From NCBI GenBank assembly GCA_903813345.2, contig CAIIXF020000002.1:10104650-10168649 (forward strand): a stretch of 64,000 nt of DNA, given 5' to 3'. Below are positions 34,401-49,400 of the stretch, piece after piece. The DNA comes from Owenia fusiformis (lineage: Eukaryota > Annelida > Polychaeta > Sabellida > Oweniidae). The notes under the pieces were generated by a model, which worked only from the letters and a program-made list of their open reading frames with translations, ran no database searches and had not been told where the DNA came from. Made by a program: the position numbers and the translations under genes. The first letter of the stretch is position 1; each line of letters begins with the position of its first letter.

Positions 34401-37400
34401 TAATCTCTATGTATTTTTCCATTAACTTTTTCATGTTATACTCTTGTATCTCTTGTTACAGGTGAACCGAGCCATTTAGTTCATGACGTTCAAGACCATC
34501 AGTTAACTGCATCGTCTTCGTATAGTGCTGCACACGATCCAAACTTTTCAAGATTAAATACAATAAGGTAGGCATGTTAAGAGATGGAATGGATAAATAA
34601 GGGTTATGTACTGGGAGGTTTTGGATATGGGGTTTATCCAGAGGGAGATATCCATATCTACCTGAGGGACCGTAGGGACCGAAGGTAGATGTGCATATCT
34701 CACGAGGGATGAACCAAATTTCCAAACCGACCGTACATAACTGCTTTATCCTAAACCAAGTAGAGTTGTCAGGGGCATATTGCCATTTCAATAGTACAAG
34801 GTGTAAAAATAAACAAATCATTCATATTATGCAAAGTCATTTTATTGCATTTCTACTACTTACCGGAAGCGGGAAGATATGCACTGAAGCGGGAAGATAT
34901 GCACCGAAGCGGGAGATATGGCGGGAGATATGGAGGTTCAGGATATGGAAACCTCAAAATCAGGATACGGGATATATCTTACCAACTTATCTCCCTAAAA
35001 CTCTACTTGGCATAGGATAAGACATTATATTTTAACTTGAAAGATAATAATTATAGTTAGATACACTAATCGCATTACCGCGATTCATCCAAAACAGGTG
35101 CAAGTAACAGCATTCTTTCTAAATCTACAAATGATATGCAAACACTACCCAAGGAAGAAAACAATAAAAAAGAAAATGCAAATTGAAATAAAAAGAAAAT
35201 ATTCCCATTCAATAAAATGAATGCAACCGACACTTCAAAACGTTAATTATTCAAATAGTACGAGTGGACAATGTGGATGTTGGGCTGCCGCTGTCAACGA
35301 TCAAAACCAATGGATTCAAGTTGATTTCGAGACTGTTGTTCATGTCAGTGGCGTCATAACGCAGGGACGTTCAGATTATTCACAATGGGTCACTAGCTAT
35401 ACTGTTTCGCACAGCTTAGATGCTATCAACTTCATTAACCATACATTAGTGAATGGTACAATAAGGGTAAGTGAGAAGAAAACACAAATACTAACAAGTA
35501 AAAAGTATTATTTTTTAAAAAAAACTAGCAATCTAGCGTTAGATGTCATTGTTTACAGAAAAATCACAATTTTTATATTTATTTATTTCATGATAAAAAA
35601 ATTGGATTTTTCTGTAAACAATGGAATGAATTCAATATTAAATCAAATATGCATATTGTGCTTTAATTCCACAGTCAATGTGCATGATATTTTAAAGGTA
35701 TTTACTGGGAATATTGATCAGAATAGTACAGTAGCCCATCAGTTCGGACCAGAATTCAATGCTAGAATTGTCAGAATCCATCCCAGGGAATATTACGTGC
35801 ATATGTCGATGAGATTTGACATTTTGGGTAAGTAAACCTAATAGGTTTTTTCATGTTCAGAGTGTGTGTGAAGTTTTGTTTATAAAAAGTAGAACAAGTT
35901 TTTGGTATTGTTGTGATTACATATCACTACGTCATCTCGGCTAGGATTGTAATGTCTAGCTCACGTGGTCTGGCTCACATTTGTTCGATTCATCGGTCGG
36001 CGCCCGGCCGATTGAGTATTGCTTTCAAAATTGTATTCAGTTTTCTACAAAATACTCAATCGCCCGGGCGCCGGGCAATGAATCGGAGTAAATGAGACCC
36101 AGGCATTACTAACTCATGTTTCAGGCGACAAACTACCAGAAATGGAACTCATTGATGCTATGAATGTTCCAGATGACCATTTTAGCGTATCATCTACTCA
36201 TAGTCACAGTACACCTCTAGGAGCCAGAGCCAGACTTAACTATGATGACCCTGGGTACGTGTTTCTTATAGTTAGTTGAATCTGATATTTTTCAAATATT
36301 GCCTTACGGAGATGAAGTAAAAGTATTCCTGATTTTGTCAGTGCATTGACCGTTCATTTTAATGAATTGCTGAAAATATTACAGCGGATGTAGGTCATGG
36401 TGCGCAGGATCAAATGATGCAAACCAATACATTGAGGTGGATCTTGGGAGAGCTGTATTCGTTAGTGGCATTGTGACTCAAGGACGACATGATTATGACC
36501 AATGGGTCAAATCGTACAAGCTGAAATATAAAGCCGCTGAAGTGGAGCCCTTTGTAGGATATACAGAAGATGGTATAGACAAGGTACAGCATTGGCAAGC
36601 GCGTACATCTTAAAATAAATAATGATTTGCACTTATTAAATATCCAGAATCAACATTATTTTAATATCCATGTAAACAGTTTCTGATTCCGGATTTGTTT
36701 ATATAAGGGTCGTGAATTAATTATTCTAGTTTCTGACATTTTTAAAACGTAGAATTGTTTATTTCGCCCTTTCAAGCCTAAGAAGCTGCTTTGTGTTTTA
36801 CCATGACAACACTTCGCGTATTTATTTTATACACAATAATTTCTTGCTTTTGGTTTGATTGATATGACATTCCATTTATACAGTGCGTATCAAAATAAAC
36901 GCAACAGATTGTTATCTTGGAAAAGCACAAAACCAGTGATAACAGCATTGATTTCATTCAATGCACCATAAAACCATGTGTCTCCTCTTTAGTATAGTAG
37001 GAACAAGGGGTTCCCATGCACCCATAAGGTGTGAATAAGTTACATACATTTTTGTAATCCCTAGGGTGTCTATTTAATGAATTCATTTGTTAACATTGCC
37101 AACTAATGTCCCATAGTACTTTTATGGCGGCATTCAGTTACCATGGTTACGCATCTTTAGACATCTTACCTTGGTATCTTAAATCATTTGTAGCTCTGTC
37201 ATTATTTGGTCTATAGAAATGATATTGGTACCAAATTAAACCTCGTTAAATTTCCAATAAATTTATCGTATTGAATTATGCAAATTATCTAATTTGCATA
37301 AATTATGACGTCATCAATCTATTTTTGGTTCAGAATTTCCAACTATAGCAACGTATCTATTAGAACTGAGGCCGTATGGCAAAATTTCTGAAAGGTTTTG

Positions 37401-40400
37401 TCCTTTATTCTATTAGTAGAAGGTATAAGCAACATAAAAGTGAAAACAGATTCAAAATTGAATCAGTACTACGAAAGTTATGTAACTTTCGAGGCAGCTA
37501 TCGTGAATGTCATTATTTGACAATAATATACATACGTCTTACCTTGGAGTCTTGAATCAATGTAGCTTCGCCATTATTTGGTCTATAGAGATGATATTGG
37601 TATCTGATTAAACTTTATTAAATTTACTATATGGTTACAATAGTCAGTTATGCAAATTAGCTAATTTGCATTAATTGTGACGTCATCAATCCATTTTTGG
37701 TTCAGAATATCCTGGTATAGCAACATATCTATTAAAACTGAGGCCGTGTGACAGAATGTGTGCATAGTTTTGTCCCTTATTTGATGAGTGGAAGATATAA
37801 GCAACATTAAAGAGACAACAAATCTTCAAAATTGGATCAGAATTAACAAAATTATCCAGCTTTGGAGGCGGCTACTGTGAACGTCATTGTTTGACAATTA
37901 TAAAAAGAATATTAAATTAACAAAAAAAGTAACAACCAAAGTTGTTTCAATCTTATTGAGTAAAAATGTGCATGTATTGAACTGAACTAATAAGTATGTG
38001 GAAAGGTTACATGTTTTTTGACTATCATTCACAGGGGTCAAAACGGTTATCTCGACGCTGTATATTAAAGATCCAATTTTATAATTTACCATGCACTTTC
38101 AATGATTCATATAAATAGTATACATATAGTCTGATTTTCATCATATTCATCATATTCTTCATATTCTTGATTCTTAAAGCATCTGAAGTATAAAGCATGA
38201 TTAGAAGTGAAGATGATTCATCATATGGTTTATGTAATATTTCTAACATTTCAGATGCTATGGTAACATCACTTGATAATGAGGTTTTTACATTTCACGT
38301 TCTTAATGAGTTAAAAGAAAGTTATTCTTCCTTTGCTTTAGAGATAAATAGTCACATGAATTTGTTTAAAAAAATTATAACTTAATTTAACCCCCTCCTG
38401 ACAGCCCCCATATTTGAAGATTTTGGTGAAACCTGGCAAAATACATTAATTATTAGGTTCCAGAAGCCCCCAGAAGCTATATGATGGCCCCCAGTGGCCC
38501 CAAGAATCTATACAGGGGCCCCAAGTGGCCCCCAGAAGGTATACGATGGCCCCCAGAAGCTATACAAGGGCCCACAGAAACTATACTGTGGTCTCCAGAA
38601 GCTATATGGTGACCCCCAGTGGCCCTCAGAAGCTATATGATGGCCCCCAGAAGCTAATTAGTGGACCCCAGGAGCTATACGGTGGCACCCAGAAGCTATA
38701 CAGGGAACCCTAGTGGCCCCAAGAAGCTATACGATGGCCCCCAGAAGCTATACAGCAGCCCCCAGAAGCTACACGATGGCCCCCAGAATCTATATGATGG
38801 CCCCCAATGGCTCCCAGAAGCTATACAGGGCCCCCAGTAGCCCCTAGAAGCTATACGGTGGCCCCCAAAGCTATATGGTGGCCCATTGGGGGACACTGTA
38901 TAGCTTCTGGAGGCCATTGTATAGCTTATGGGGGCTACCATATAGTTTCTGCGGGCCCTTGCATAGCTTCTGGGGGCCATCGTATAGCTTCTGGGAGCCA
39001 CTGGGGGCCCCTGTATAGCTTCTGGGGGCTACAGTACAGTTTCTGCAGGCCCTTGTATAGCTTCTGTGGGCCATCGTATAGCTTCTGGGAGCCACTGTGG
39101 GCCCCTTTAAAGCTTCTGGGGGCCACTATATAGCTTTTGGGGCCACTGGGGGCCACCGTATAGCTTCTAGGGGCTACTGGGGGGCCCTTTATAGCTTCTG
39201 GGAGCCATTTGGGGCCACCACATAGATTCTGGGGGCCATTGTGTAGCTTCTGGGAACCACCATATAGTTCCTGAGGGTCACTATTTAGCTTCTGGGGGCC
39301 ATCATATAGCCTATGAGGGCCACCGTATAGCTTCTAGGGGCTACTGGGGGCCCTTCACATCTTCTGGGAGTCATTGGGGGCCATCATATAGATTCTGGGA
39401 GCCATCATGTAGCTTTTTGGGGCTCCTGTATAGCTTCTAGGGGCCATCGTTTAGCTTCTTGGGGCCACTGGGGTCCCCTGTATAGCTTGTGGGAGCCACA
39501 GTATAGCTCCTGGGGGCCACTAATTAGCTTCTGGAGGCCATCATATAGCTTCCGAGGGCCACTGGGGGCCACCAAATAGCTTCTGGAAACCATAGTATAG
39601 TTTCTGGGGGCCCTTGTATAGCTTCTGGGGGCCATCGTATAGCTTCTGGGGGCCCCCGTAAAGCTTCTGGGGGCCACCGTATAGCTTTTTGGGGCCACTG
39701 GGGGGCCCTGTATAGCTTCTGGGCGCCACTGTATAGCTCCTGGGGGCCACAGGGTTTCCTGTATAGCTTCTGGGAGCCACCGTATAGCTCCTGGGGGCCA
39801 CTATTCAGCTTCTGGGGGCCAACATATAGCTTCTGGGGAGCACAGTATAGCTTCTGGGGGCCACTTGGGGCCCCTGTATAGATTCTTTGGGACACTGGGG
39901 GCCATCATATAGCTTCTGGGGGCTTCTGGAACCTAATAATTAATGTATTTTGCCAGGTTTCACCAAAATCTTCATATATAGGGCTGTCAGGGGGGGGGGT
40001 TAAATTAATTAAGTTATAATTTTTCTAAACAAATTCATGCGACTATTTATCTCTAAAGCAAAGGGAGAATAACTTCCTTTTAACTCATTAAGAACGTGAA
40101 ATGTAAAAACCTCATTATCAAGTGATGTTACCATAGCATCTGAAATATTAGAAATATTACATAAACCATATGATGAATCATCTTCACTTCTAATCATGCT
40201 ATATACTTCAGATGCTTTAAGAATCAAGAATATGAAGAATATGATGAAAAGCAGACTATATGTATACTATTTATATGAATCATTGAAAGTGCATGGTAAA
40301 TTATAAGATTGAATCTTTAATATACAGCGTCGAGATAACCGTTTTGACCCCTGTGAATGATAGTCAAAAAACATGTAACCTTTCCACATACTTATTAGTT

Positions 40401-43400
40401 CAGTTCAATACATGCACATTTTCACTCAATAAGATGGAAACAACTATGGTTGTTACTTTTTTGTTAATTTAATATTCTTTTTATAATTGTCAAACAATGA
40501 CGTTCACAGAAGCTGCCTCCAAAGCTGGATAATTTTGTTAATTCTGATCCAATTTTGAAGATTTGTTGTCTCTTTAATGTTGCTTATATCTTCCACTCAT
40601 CAAATAAGGGACAAAACTATGCACACATTCTGTCATACGGCCTCAGTTCTAATAGATATGTTGCTATACTAGGATATTCTGAACCAAAAATGGATTGATG
40701 ACGTCACAATTAATGCAAATTAGCTAATTTGCATAACTGAATATTGTAACCATATAGTAAATTTAATAAGGTTTAATCAGATACCAATATCATCTCTATA
40801 GACCAAATAATGGCGAAGCTACATTGATTCAAGACTCCAAGGTAAGATGTATGTATATTATTGTCAAATAATGACATTCACGATAGCTGCCTCGAAAGTT
40901 ACATAACTTTCGTAGTACTGATTCAATTTTGAATCTGTTTTCACTTTTATGTTGCTTATACCTTCTACTAATAGAATAAAGGACAAAACCTTTCAGAAAT
41001 TATGCCATACGGCCTCAGTTCTAATAGATACGTTGCTATAGTTGGAAATTCTGAACCAAAAATAGATTGATGACGTCATAATTTATGCAAATTAATAATT
41101 TGCATAATTCAATACGATAAATTTATTGGAAATTTAACGAGGTTTAATTTGGTACCAATATCATTTCTATAGACCAAATAATGACAGAGCTACAAATGAT
41201 TTAAGATACCAAGGTAAGATGTCTAAAGATGCGTAACCATGGTAACTGAATGCCGCCATAAAAGTACTATGGGACATTAGTTGGCAATGTTAACAAATGA
41301 ATTCATTAAATAGACACCCTAGGGATTACAAAAATGTATGTAACTTATTCACACCTTATGGGTGCATGGGAACCCCTTGTTCCTACTATACTACTTTACA
41401 ATGATATCATTCATTGATATTTGGTCATGGTTGGGCGAGTAATCATTCCATTTGCAAAGTGGGCCAAAATTAACTTCGGGACAAGTTATAAACATTGCAA
41501 AAGTCAGTGTACGGAGCCCGATGCAATATTGGAAGAAAACATAAAACCAATGCTGACTGCAATCTTTTTAATTCAATGAACCAAAAGCCAAATTACTCCT
41601 CTTTGTAATGGAATATCATTCATTCACAGGGAGTCATCTCTGGCAGAATAATCATTAACTTTGCAAAGTGGGGCAAATTTCAGCTCGGACCCTAGTTTAA
41701 AACATTGCAAAAGTCAGTACAAGGGACATAGGGCCTATTGGAAGAAGGTGTGACAGGTATGGCAAAGACAGTAAAGTGTTTATACTCATACTCTTGCAAG
41801 AAAACACCCTATACCCCTCCAAATTGCCACCACTTCCTTGCACATAAAGATGCGCTCATCTATCCACGTCATGCATGGTTCAGCCCTGAATTAATCATGT
41901 GTGGGTTAAAGCAAAGAAAAGCAGCCCATGGGCAAATCTTTCTCGTGGTTTTGCAATATCTGGTGGAGGAATTGTGAGCACAGATGCTCCTGAGATAGCT
42001 CCAAAAGAAAAAGTCACAACAATTCAAGTCAGGGGAACTTCCATTGGCACTTAGCCCTTCCACTGATTTTTTCAATATCTAAAACTTGGTGCAGAGCCGA
42101 TTTTGACCCACTGTGCAAATGGAAGGATTTCTCACCCAACCATTACCACATGTGAATGAATGACATAGGCCTAAGTACACAGTTATATCCCTCCGCTATA
42201 TGGAGGGGACAAAAAATCTGTATTCAAAACTGGGAATATAGTCTCCGAAAGTACTCTGTAGCAGCGCCATCTTGAGTGAAAATGTGGCAGTGATGCATGT
42301 TGAATTGTTGACATGTTAGGTATGTACTATGATAAAAACAATTGTTAAAAATAAGCATGTAATAAAAATATTTGAACTTGATCACATGTACTGTTTGACC
42401 AGATTCATACGCCAAATTCTAAGAAATTTGAATAGATGGCGGGAAAAACAGGTTAGAAGTTTTGATTTTTATGACTAAATCTTTTTTCACATTTTTATCA
42501 CTGGTAGGGGACATATTGTTCAACAACATGGTATATGTCATTAACTTTCTGAAATCTTGGTTTAAGAGATATGTCAGTAAAGGTTATAATGGTGACCAAA
42601 AGTGTGCACTTCCCACATAGCATTGCAAAGAGGAGAGTCGTGGCTTTATGGTACATTAAATGAAATTGATGTAGTCATCACTAGTTTTGTGATTTTACGA
42701 GATAACTACTTGGTGCTTTTTTGATACGCCCTGTAGTATATGAATGAATATTGTAGCAGGAAACAATTGAGTATGAAGAACAAGTGTATATTGTACGATG
42801 ACACAGCAATTCATTAAGGCATTCGTAAGCAGAATTATTTATGCAATATGCATTATAACCATACTTTTTCAATACATGAGGAATGAAGATTTAGATCCTA
42901 TGATTTAAGGTATTAAAGATGACTGAATATTATACAGATATTTATTTTTAAGCGTTTTAGGGTCCTTCACGGTCATTCCAGAAAATTCTGGGGTCATATA
43001 TTTACCATAATCAAATCATAGAATCAAGGTCTTTGTAGCATTATAAAACACAATATGAGAATAGATATCTAAGACATCTATGTACATATATGTAAATTTC
43101 CAATATTAAACACCGTGTTACGCGGTAAACACGATACAAAAATATGTCATAATCCGCAACGAATATGACATATTCACTTGCGGTGTATGGCATACACACT
43201 TACCAATGAGTATGCGATATGGAAGTACGCAATTGTCAATTGCATCGATTGAACGAACAAGTAAAACGTTATAAATTATTATAATGAATTTCGAATCAAC
43301 AGTGCTGTGTATCGAATATACTAACTTAGCAGAAGTATCAAAAATCTCGCGTAATAAACTTTCTCAATCAATCAAGGATTCATATATAAGTACTCGACGC

Positions 43401-46400
43401 ACTAACTATATTGGTAATCCAGCGTAGTTTAACATTTAGAGTCGATTCTCGCAACCAATCAAATCAAGGCTTTCTGTATCACATTTTCACCTGCGGTATA
43501 TGTCATATTCACCTGCGGTATATGGCATATTCCGTAAACGAGTATGACATATTCCGCAGGTGAGTATCGGGTATTCACTTAAATCAATGTATCGCATATT
43601 CACTGCGGAATACCGCATACTCACCTGCAGAATATGCCATATACCGCAGGTGAGTATGGCATATTCACCAGTATCACAAATACCGTGCAACCATGAATGA
43701 ATGATATATACCGCGTAACACACCGAATCAAAAATATCCGTTGGCATGACTATGACATAATGGATTCTGGGAATGGTCTGTGGGACTTACACTTAGATAC
43801 AGGATGAGCCAAAAATGGTAACCCAAACCTAAACAAATGTCAATAACTCAGTTATCCAGTATTAGTTTTACCTCATGTTTGGCACAATTGATCCTCGTTT
43901 GATTTTGATGACAATTTCACTGGTTTATTCCAAATACTGAAGTCGTGATTGTATGGCCATTTATCGTATGATCTGTAAAATGAAGCCTTCTGATTGGTCA
44001 GTTCTTGTGCTGTACCAATCTGTATTGCTACTGAGATTGTCCCCGTTGATCAACTCCGTCGCAATACAGAAAATATTGGTACGGAGAGGACAATCTCAGT
44101 AGCAATACAGAGGATCACACGATAAAAACGTTATTGAATGATTTGAAGTTCAATACAGGATATATTCTGTCTCGATATTCTGTATTGGCACTCGACTACG
44201 TCTCGTTCCAATACGGAATTTCTCGAGCAGAATATATCCTGTATTGCACTACAAATCATTCAATAACTTATATTACAAAACATGCACCAAATATGAACCC
44301 CTGGAATTTATAATTTGGGTCTATTTCGAAGAAAATAGGGAGTTTAAGCTTACACACTGTGGCTAGTCGATCTATGTGGATGTAGTCAGGCACATGTAAT
44401 GTTTCGTGAGTACCCGCCTCTGTACTTTTCAATGGAAGAATTTTGCACTTCTGTTTAAATAATCTATATTTACTCATCCGTGTATATCATACTTCATTGA
44501 TTTACAAAACCAAAGCTACGCTATAAACACACATTCTCTGATATTTTTACGGAGAATAGATAACTCAAACGAGTTCACTCGACCAGTTTTATCATCTCGC
44601 TCATAGCTGTGAGAAGGTATGTATAATTTGCCATAGGTTTACCTTGTAATGGGGAATAAAAAATTCAAGTAATATAATTATTTCACATACACAAATATGT
44701 CTGTGTGAAGTAAAATACAAATACAATGCGTTCTATAATATTTTTGGGGCTATGTTATGAAATATCCGCTTTAAAAAAGCAATTTAATTATGATGTATCA
44801 TGTGGATTAATAGACGTTCTGATTGGATTCATTGAACAGACTGGCTAGGTTTCAATTGAATCATTTTGAATGTGTGTATTTTTAATATTTTAATCCACAG
44901 TGTCCAAAAACAATAATAATGCTATATTGGTAATTGGAAAGATTCCACTTACCACGATTTCAAAAAATTGTAAATAGATAATATTATTCTTGAATTATGG
45001 TCATTTGTTTCAAGGAATCTGGAGGCTCGTTCAGCTGAGCTGACAAAATCATCAATATTTACGGATGGTCCATCTGTTGGCTGCTCATTGTCACTTTCAA
45101 GGAATGTTAATGGCTCTGAAACGTGTAGCCTTGCCCAAGTCGGTATTTATTTACTTATCTGATCTTGAATTATTACCACCTTTTACAATCCAATGCATCA
45201 TCGCTGATATTATGCTAAGTTACTCAGCGGTTCCGAGATTCCCATAATACCTAGGCTACCTAAAGGTATCGCAAAACCATATTGATTGACAATATGGACA
45301 TGGACACAACGTGTGACTTCAGGCTGATTGACCAATCAAAACGTTATCAGGTTGACCTGCATTAAAAAAGCAAACTACCCGTCTAGGACTTGAAATTCAA
45401 TGATCTGATCGAGTGTTTCTTGAGAGTTACAATATATTATGTTATTAAATGTACGCAGTCATTAATACTCGTCTAAATGAAATCATGCAATTCAATGTTG
45501 ATTCAAATCAAAACTGAATTCACGATGGAAATGCACGAAGACCTAGTCCGACAATGTAGGGCCGTCGTTGATTTGTCAAATTTTACAGACAAAAACATTG
45601 GGTTGGTAAAGAACGTGACTTTCTTTTAGGTACAAGGAGGTCATAATAGAAATCAAGATAAGTAAAAGAGACCGACTTGGGCAAGGCTATGAAACTTGAT
45701 TTGTGGGTATTCCAGTGGGTCGATGGGTCTTTTGCTCTGAATTCACTTCATTGGCGTACCTAATTTCAACATTTTCATTGTCATCATGTTATGGACCCGT
45801 TTTTCAAATGAACATTATTAGCGATAAAACCATAGTTTTTTAGCCTATGGGATCGACCAGGCGTCCGTCCGTTTGTCCGTCCGTCCGTCCGTTGGTCCGT
45901 CCGTTGGTCCGTCCGTTGGTCCGTCCGTCTGTCAACATTGGCTGCACAAATTAAAACTGCTATCTGGATTGAGTCATTTCCACATTCATTTTATGCATTT
46001 CCATAATGTCTATTTGACCTATCATTGCCATTTCCCAAGTTCGGCCGGTTTCAAAGAAATTGCTGATTTTTTAATTTCGAGAAAAATCGATCTGATGATA
46101 GCCTTATAGAAAGTCAAGAGAAGTGAAGAAAAGATTGAAAAAATACCAGTCCAGTCCAGGTCCAGGTCAAAGTCAAGGTCCAGTTCAGGCCCAAGTCCAG
46201 ATCTAGGTGTAATCAGGTTTAATCTAGGTCAAAGGTCAAGAACTAGGTCAAATCCAGTACTTTGTCATTTTTGTTTAATCATGATCCTTGGAAAAAAGCT
46301 AATCCCTACAGGCAAGTTGTTTTGATCACTTTTACCGTTTTTGAGATATGGCATCCGGAAAGTAGGTCACAATAAAAAAAGTTCTTGGAATTCAATGTAT

Positions 46401-49400
46401 GAGTTATGAAATATGTGAAGAATTGTCCAAGGAATCCGAATCTGCAAACCAGATTTTGATCCGACTTCCGGTTCGGAAGTTATGGCATTTTGAAATCTCA
46501 AAAATCGCTATTTTGGTATCCCATGTTAAGTCAATGGGGCTTGAGAAAATTATCAATTGTAACATCACAACACTAGATACAGCTTGGATGCAGCCAACTT
46601 AATAAAAATCTACAATAGAAGCCTTCCTCAAAATCTACTTTCCTTCAAAATTTGGACACTAAAAGGCCTAGGTCAAAATCTAGGTCAAATTCATAGTTTT
46701 TTCTTTGACTACAACAAATCATATCTGAACCAACAACAAAGGACTCATCTTTTATTGATCTCATATTTACCAATACTTTTGTTTGAAAATCAGGATATAC
46801 ATTCCTCTGAAGGTTCTACACTGCGTGAGCACAGGACCGTGGGTCCTTTTTATCATCTGTAATGGCATTTTGCAGTTGATGGGTTTATATATAGTATTTT
46901 CAATTTTTCATGAGGGTGTCTTTAGACTACTTCTAATGGGCTGGCTAATTACTTTACTGAATGAGGAATGTTTATCCAAACAATGGATACAAAGAAAATC
47001 TGGCCAGTTGTCCATCAGTAAATAAATCATCATGATAAAAGTATAATTTATTAAAGCATCCATTTGTTACCGTTCTGAATCCAAATGATACATAGGTGCA
47101 TCCATTTTATACATATATGTTGACGTTTACGAAATGTTTTTCAAATATCTTCCCTATAACAGGAATATGGAAGCTGAAACTTTCACACATTGTCATACTA
47201 TGTATATTGAATATGTATGCAAGATTTCAAGTCACGATGTTAAGTAGAAACTCTGAGATCACTTACCTCGATTTGCTGTCATATTTTTGCAATGATCCCA
47301 TTTCCTATAATGTACGCGTGCACCCACAATACATTACATATAAATGGCTGCATCCACATAGATCGACTAGCCACAGTGTTACACATAAAATCAAAACGCC
47401 AACCTAAACGTACACTCCCCTCTATAAGTTTGGCAACCTTAGCTCCCCAATTGAACTGCGTGTTAAAGCCTCTTTACGTTTGAATTTTTATTTACTTAAT
47501 CTGCAATGAAAATACTTATAATATTGATGGAAGCGTAACTTGACTTTATTTCTAATACCTCCAAATTTTCTCAATTTTTTTCCTCAATGACAATAGGTCG
47601 AAAATTAATGAAAAAGTTGATGAATTTTTGAAAATCGACATTCCCATATTAACCAATGAGAAATGGTAAGTTTGCCGTAAGTCATATGACAGAATATCCG
47701 TCCATCCGAGTCCTTGCAAAAATACAAATTAAGTAGGCAATTGAATTTACTAAGTTTATTTAACAAATAAGTGATACGTTTCTTCAGGTTCAACAAAGTT
47801 ATAGGTCTTTAAAGTCAAAATTGTTTTTCAAAAACCTTTCCCATTGAAATAACACAGGAGGCGAAAAATGATTTTCTAAAATGACTTTGAAGCTCTTTAA
47901 CTTTAGTATTCATCAAATAAACTAAACACTTAGTGTACAAAAAAGTTAGACAATTCAATTTTCTATATCAAAATATTTTTTGCTGAATCTTTTACTCAAT
48001 AGATATCATGATTTCTGATTTAACCCGAACCCACCATTTCTCAATGGTTTACGTTGGAATGACGATTTTCAAAAATTCATCAAATTTATCATCAAATTTC
48101 GACCTATTGTAATTGAGGAAAAAAATTGGGAAAATGTTGAGGTATTGGAAATAAAGTCAAGTTACGTTTCCATCAATATTCTGAGTTACTTCATCGAAGG
48201 TTAAGTAAAGTAAAAATGCAAACGTAAAGAGGCTTTAACACTAGGGTGGTCCAAAATATGGCGAAAACCCAACTTTGTTTCAGATCATCTTCCTCATTTC
48301 ACTTACTGTTGTCCATGACACCTGCACACCAAATTTTAAGACCCAAATCACATGGGAAATTTACCCACGCTTCGACTGTTATTTCATGATTTTTTGCTAT
48401 TTTCGATAAATTGTCATCTCCCTTTTCCTGGTGTAATATGTTTCTATTTTTTCATAATAAACATTTTTGTAGGACTCTTTATTACTTCATAATACTAGGA
48501 ACCCATACATCAAATGTTGAGACCCAAATCCCATGGGAAATTTACCCACGTTCGACTGAAAAATTCGGTTATTTCATTTTTTTGCAATTTTCGATAAATT
48601 GCCATCTCCATTTTCCTGGTATAAAATGGTAGATGTCTTTTCATAATAAATATTTTTGGATGACTCTTTATTACTTCATAATACTTAGGAACCCATACAT
48701 CAAATTTTGAGACCCAAATCCCATGGGAAATTTACCCACGCTTCGACTGAAAAATTGGGTTATTTCATATACAATACAATACAATACATCTCTATTTTCC
48801 TGGTATTATATGTTTCTATTTTTTATAATAAATATTTTGGGAGGACTCTTTATTACTTCATAATACGAGGAACCCATACCCCAAATATGCACCAAATTTT
48901 GAGACCCTGGCCCCATGAGAAATTAATTCATGCTTCAACCAAAAATTTGTGATTTTCTGCGAATTTTCTCCTATTTTCAATAGATCAACATTAATCTTAT
49001 ATTTAGTTTTTAAACATTTTAGGAGGACATTAATACATTCTTAATACTAGGAACCCATACATTTAATATGTACCAAATGTTTAGACCTGAACCCCATGGG
49101 AAATTCACATTTGCTTTGATCATATACTTTTGATTTTTGTCGTTTAGAGCACCATATCATTGTTGTGTGATGTGCAATTTGTAATAAATTGTATTACACG
49201 TTGTCTTAATTATCCTGTTTGGCCTTACATACGTTAATAACGTTACATCGTGAAAGATGGTTATATAGTACTTTAAGGTAATTCCTTATTTTCAGTTTTA
49301 ATGGCTTCCTAATTGGAGCCCCGTGTTTTTTCAGGAACACATAACGCATTCCATTCAGATGCACAAACAGTGTATAAACATAGCACATAGTACATTATAG

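Larger units (their letters stand above)
36881..42733. mobile_element. Mariner-like element, CAGTGCGTATCAAAA ends, 5.9 kb
   Basis: TA target sites flank ends CAGTGCGTATCAAAA (left) and the complement of CAGGGCGTATCAAAA (right). The similarity continues inward for roughly 100 bp (GTTATCT-G-AAAA, ACCATAAA-CCA and TCTCCTCTTT are shared), so the terminal repeats are long. The right third carries a decayed minus-strand transposase; the left two thirds are a giant foldback. Located entirely within intron 18. Confidence 0.85.

Noticed and set aside
38525-39895. ORFs of MAPRSYT-type repeats on both strands
   Set aside because: Translation of the CCCCCAGAAGCTATA minisatellite in both orientations; simple-repeat artefacts.
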